Part shown: positions 63,031 to 64,000 of the stretch, piece after piece | How the letters are laid out: every line of letters starts with the position of its first letter | Position numbering within the stretch: position 1 is the first letter of the stretch | NCBI RefSeq assembly: GCF_019977735.1 | Contig: NZ_AP025018.1 | Coordinates: forward strand, 5,398,580 to 5,462,579 | Source: Calothrix sp. PCC 7716 | Lineage (GTDB): Bacteria > Cyanobacteriota > Cyanobacteriia > Cyanobacteriales > Nostocaceae | Direction of reading: 5' to 3' | Length of the DNA stretch: 64,000 bases | Made by a program: the position numbers and the translations under genes | Notes under the pieces: model-generated | Database searches by the model: none | Told to the model about the DNA's origin: nothing | The model's input: only the letters and a program-made list of their open reading frames with translations

Positions 63031-64000
63031 TCAAATTATTTATTTTGATGATTGTACTTGGACTTTGTATTCCGTAACGAGTTACACCCGATATAGCAAC
63101 TGTATTAACTTGAGCATCAGTCAATGGATATGAGTTTTGATTGGCTGGTAAGATATTTGTCTTCCATTCATTTCCTGTTTTTGTTTGTAAAACCCATAAT
63201 GAGACTGGTTGTTTACCTGTTGCTTTCCAAGTTAATTGATTAATATTAGAAATTGTATTTTTTTGAATCTCTAATATTGGTTTCGAGGGGGGTGTATTAT
63301 TTAGCCAGGGTGATGCTGGTACTAATGCTGGATTTTGATAGCTTTTCTGCGATAATAAATCTGAGATTCCTGCGCGATTTTCCATTAAAGGTTTCATACT
63401 AAAGTGTATGTTACCACTGGCGCCCATAATTCCCTGCGTGCTTTTGAGTTGATAGAGTATTTCATTAGCATTCCAGTTTTGACGCTCTTGGTTCCCAACT
63501 CTACTAGTGTAAACTGATGCCCAAAGATGGCGATTTTTAACGTTTTGACTTTTCCACCAGTTTAATAATACCGGATAACTTTGCGCTGTTTGTTCAATTT
63601 TCCAATATAGTTGTGGTGAAAAGTAATCTAACCAACCCTCTGTCAACCATTTGCGAGAGTCAGCATATATTTCTTCGTAAGGGTTAAAACCCCCAGTATT
63701 AGATATCTGTTTCGGATATCCAGGTTTCCAAACACCAAAGGGACTAATGCCAACTTTCACCCAAGGTTTAGCACTTTTTACACCTTTGTATAAATTTTGA
63801 ACAAATGTATTAATGTTTTCTCGGCGCCAGTCGTTACGATTTAGTTTACCTCCAGAACGTTGATACTTCGCGTAGCTTACTTCATCAGGAAATTCTATAT
63901 TTTGCTTCTTCTCGTTTCGTTCTGGATAAGGGTAAAAATAATCATCTATAGTTATACCATCAATATCATAGCGTTTGACTACATCCATCATGACTTTTAA
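62999..64000 (-). CDS. GHL10-type glycoside hydrolase (DUF187), cut by window edge
   Basis: The gene runs off the right edge; ~330 C-terminal residues are present. VKRYDIDGITIDDYFYPYPE, KVGISPFGVWKPGY, EGWLDYFSPQLYWKIEQTAQ and SYPVLLNWWKSQNVKNRHLW are characteristic of the glycosyl-hydrolase-like 10 family, (beta/alpha)8 proteins of the cell envelope; DGITIDDYFYP holds likely catalytic acids. A fibronectin-like C-terminal domain (~230-320) follows. The final NNLIPPTPLNKGG comes from the palindromic repeat, so the native end has been altered. Confidence 0.85.
   Translation of the reverse strand, partial: LKVMMDVVKRYDIDGITIDDYFYPYPERNEKKQNIEFPDEVSYAKYQRSGGKLNRNDWRRENINTFVQNLYKGVKSAKPWVKVGISPFGVWKPGYPKQISNTGGFNPYEEIYADSRKWLTEGWLDYFSPQLYWKIEQTAQSYPVLLNWWKSQNVKNRHLWASVYTSRVGNQERQNWNANEILYQLKSTQGIMGASGNIHFSMKPLMENRAGISDLLSQKSYQNPALVPASPWLNNTPPSKPILEIQKNTISNINQLTWKATGKQPVSLWVLQTKTGNEWKTNILPANQNSYPLTDAQVNTVAISGVTRYGIQSPSTIIKINNLIPPTPLNKGG

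Noticed and set aside
1-64000. tRNA or rRNA genes
   Set aside because: Intergenic regions were scanned for TTC-loop and cloverleaf patterns by eye and none was convincing; a covariance search could still find one.

Overview
The window looks like chromosomal DNA of a filamentous, probably heterocyst-forming cyanobacterium (order Nostocales). This is inferred from gene content: CHAT-TPR proteins, a CHASE2 kinase beside DUF928, NB-ARC/WD40 proteins with a vMAP-type N-terminal helix-turn-helix, an RTX protein, Uma2, DUF2281/MazF and BrnT/BrnA modules. The DNA is AT-rich and full of short palindromic and tandem repeats. The palindrome GGCGCC recurs about 85-95 times by eye, while the classic HIP1 octamer GCGATCGC was not seen.

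Layout. 1-5.4 kb: end of a DUF4386 membrane protein, a duplicated DUF6714-like protein, a coupled pair (unknown protein plus DyP-type peroxidase) and an acyl-carrier-like protein lacking the carrier serine. 5.7-7.7 kb: a 100-bp MITE with a 9-bp target duplication and an IS66-type transposase. 7.9-17.3 kb: a minus-strand run holding a truncated two-domain protein, two paralogous helical proteins, a lipoprotein, a two-TM SLATT/DUF4231-like protein, a large RTX protein and an exported LecA-like protein. 17.6-24.0 kb: LuxR-type response regulator, CHASE2 histidine kinase, DUF928 protein and CHAT-TPR protein. 24.2-32.6 kb: two NB-ARC proteins sharing an almost duplicated core but with different N-termini. 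One has lost its WD40 part. They are separated by an ISAs1-family element with defined ends. A HicB-like gene broken by an in-frame stop follows. 32.7-37.4 kb: aldo/keto reductase, AraC regulator, fasciclin protein and GST. 37.6-46.7 kb: HerA-like ATPase, decayed BrnT with BrnA-like antitoxin, DUF2281/truncated MazF, a probable remnant of a secreted exoprotein, a second CHAT protein, an aspartic-protease fragment, an autotransporter esterase and a membrane-anchored protein. 46.9-49.3 kb: a STAS-like protein and a broken tnpB element. 49.4-60.6 kb: a defence-type region with a PLD-SNF2 helicase, a YhcG-type nuclease, an Eco57I-like methylase fused to an AlbA_2 domain (interrupted by a stop codon), and a tightly overlapping three-gene operon containing TIGR04255. 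60.7-64 kb: Uma2 nuclease, manganese catalase and the end of a GHL10-type glycoside hydrolase.

How it works together. The two-component pair with DUF928/CHAT and the NB-ARC proteins form a signalling and possible cell-death region; 49.4-60.6 kb is a candidate anti-phage island. The recurring theme is erosion by small repeats: at least nine loci carry stops, frameshifts, deletions or truncations. Several palindromic or heptameric repeats have also been absorbed in frame into proteins.
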